Positions 23,176 to 23,232 of a stretch of DNA of 23,232 nucleotides are shown here, piece after piece; the first letter of the stretch is position 1; every line of letters begins with the position of its first letter. Origin of the DNA: Bacteroidales bacterium (GTDB taxonomy: Bacteria; Bacteroidota; Bacteroidia; Bacteroidales; Muribaculaceae); assembly GCA_030526455.1 (NCBI GenBank), contig JAUNCU010000021.1:1-23232 (forward strand), given 5' to 3'. The position numbers and the translations under genes were made by a program. The notes beneath the pieces are model-generated. The model had not been told where the DNA came from, ran no database searches, and saw only the letters and a program-made list of their open reading frames with translations.

Positions 23176-23232
23176 TTCTGTAAGTATTTAATGTTAAAAA
23201 TAAGAATATTTAATTTTTATAAGTTTCTAACT

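Noticed and set aside
1..23232. CRISPR array, prophage or insertion sequence
   Set aside because: No regularly spaced identical repeats, no transposase, integrase or phage structural genes were found; only degenerate spacer repeats.

Overview
The window looks like chromosomal DNA from a Bacteroidales bacterium. A Muribaculaceae- or Prevotella-like lineage is my inference. Four observations support this. Several genes carry the Bacteroidetes promoter form TTTG - 20 nt - TAnnTTTG upstream of their starts, and the genes lack obvious Shine-Dalgarno sequences. Large secreted proteins carry choice-of-anchor J (cleaved-adhesin-like) modules and BspA-type leucine-rich repeats. Their C-termini are either dockerin-like or resemble type IX secretion (T9SS) sorting domains. 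GC-rich genes are separated by AT-rich spacers. No phage, insertion sequence, CRISPR array or rRNA was seen.

Layout. Positions 197-5402 (minus strand) hold an envelope and recombination block: an acyltransferase with its own strong promoter, then ruvB, a MATE/Wzx-type flippase and a secreted GH25 muramidase with a long charged coiled coil. Positions 5648-5949 (minus) hold a tRNA-Gln/tRNA-Leu unit with a textbook promoter, a terminator hairpin between the tRNAs and a second terminator at the end. Positions 6044-6859 (plus) encode a PgeF/YfiH (laccase-domain) protein whose promoter ends almost at its start codon. Positions 6963-9754 (plus) hold a structured leader, a BspA-like LRR protein ending in a dockerin-like domain, and a small secreted protein ending in a T9SS-like tail.

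Positions 9940-13440 (minus) hold a GHKL ATPase and a STAS-like (DUF4325) protein that overlap by 7 bp. A modular secreted protein with a dockerin-like tail follows only 37 bp downstream. Positions 13898-16227 (minus) form a tight housekeeping run: tsaE, birA, a LOG-family protein and a PduO-type cobalamin adenosyltransferase. Positions 16426-16616 (plus) hold a promoter, three hairpins and an intrinsic terminator without a convincing ORF, a good candidate for an undescribed small RNA. Positions 16739-23175 (minus) encode two giant secreted multi-module proteins, one ending in a T9SS-like tail and one in a dockerin-like domain.

How the parts relate. Five secreted proteins (652, 189, 838, 995 and 1113 residues) look like one surface/adhesion class. 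They use two alternative C-terminal endings, and no cohesin or dockerin-bearing enzyme is present. The most unusual items are the GHKL/STAS-like switch pair beside an adhesin-like gene, the candidate sRNA, the structured LRR leader and the intergenic repeat families. All assignments come from reading sequence motifs; no database search was run.
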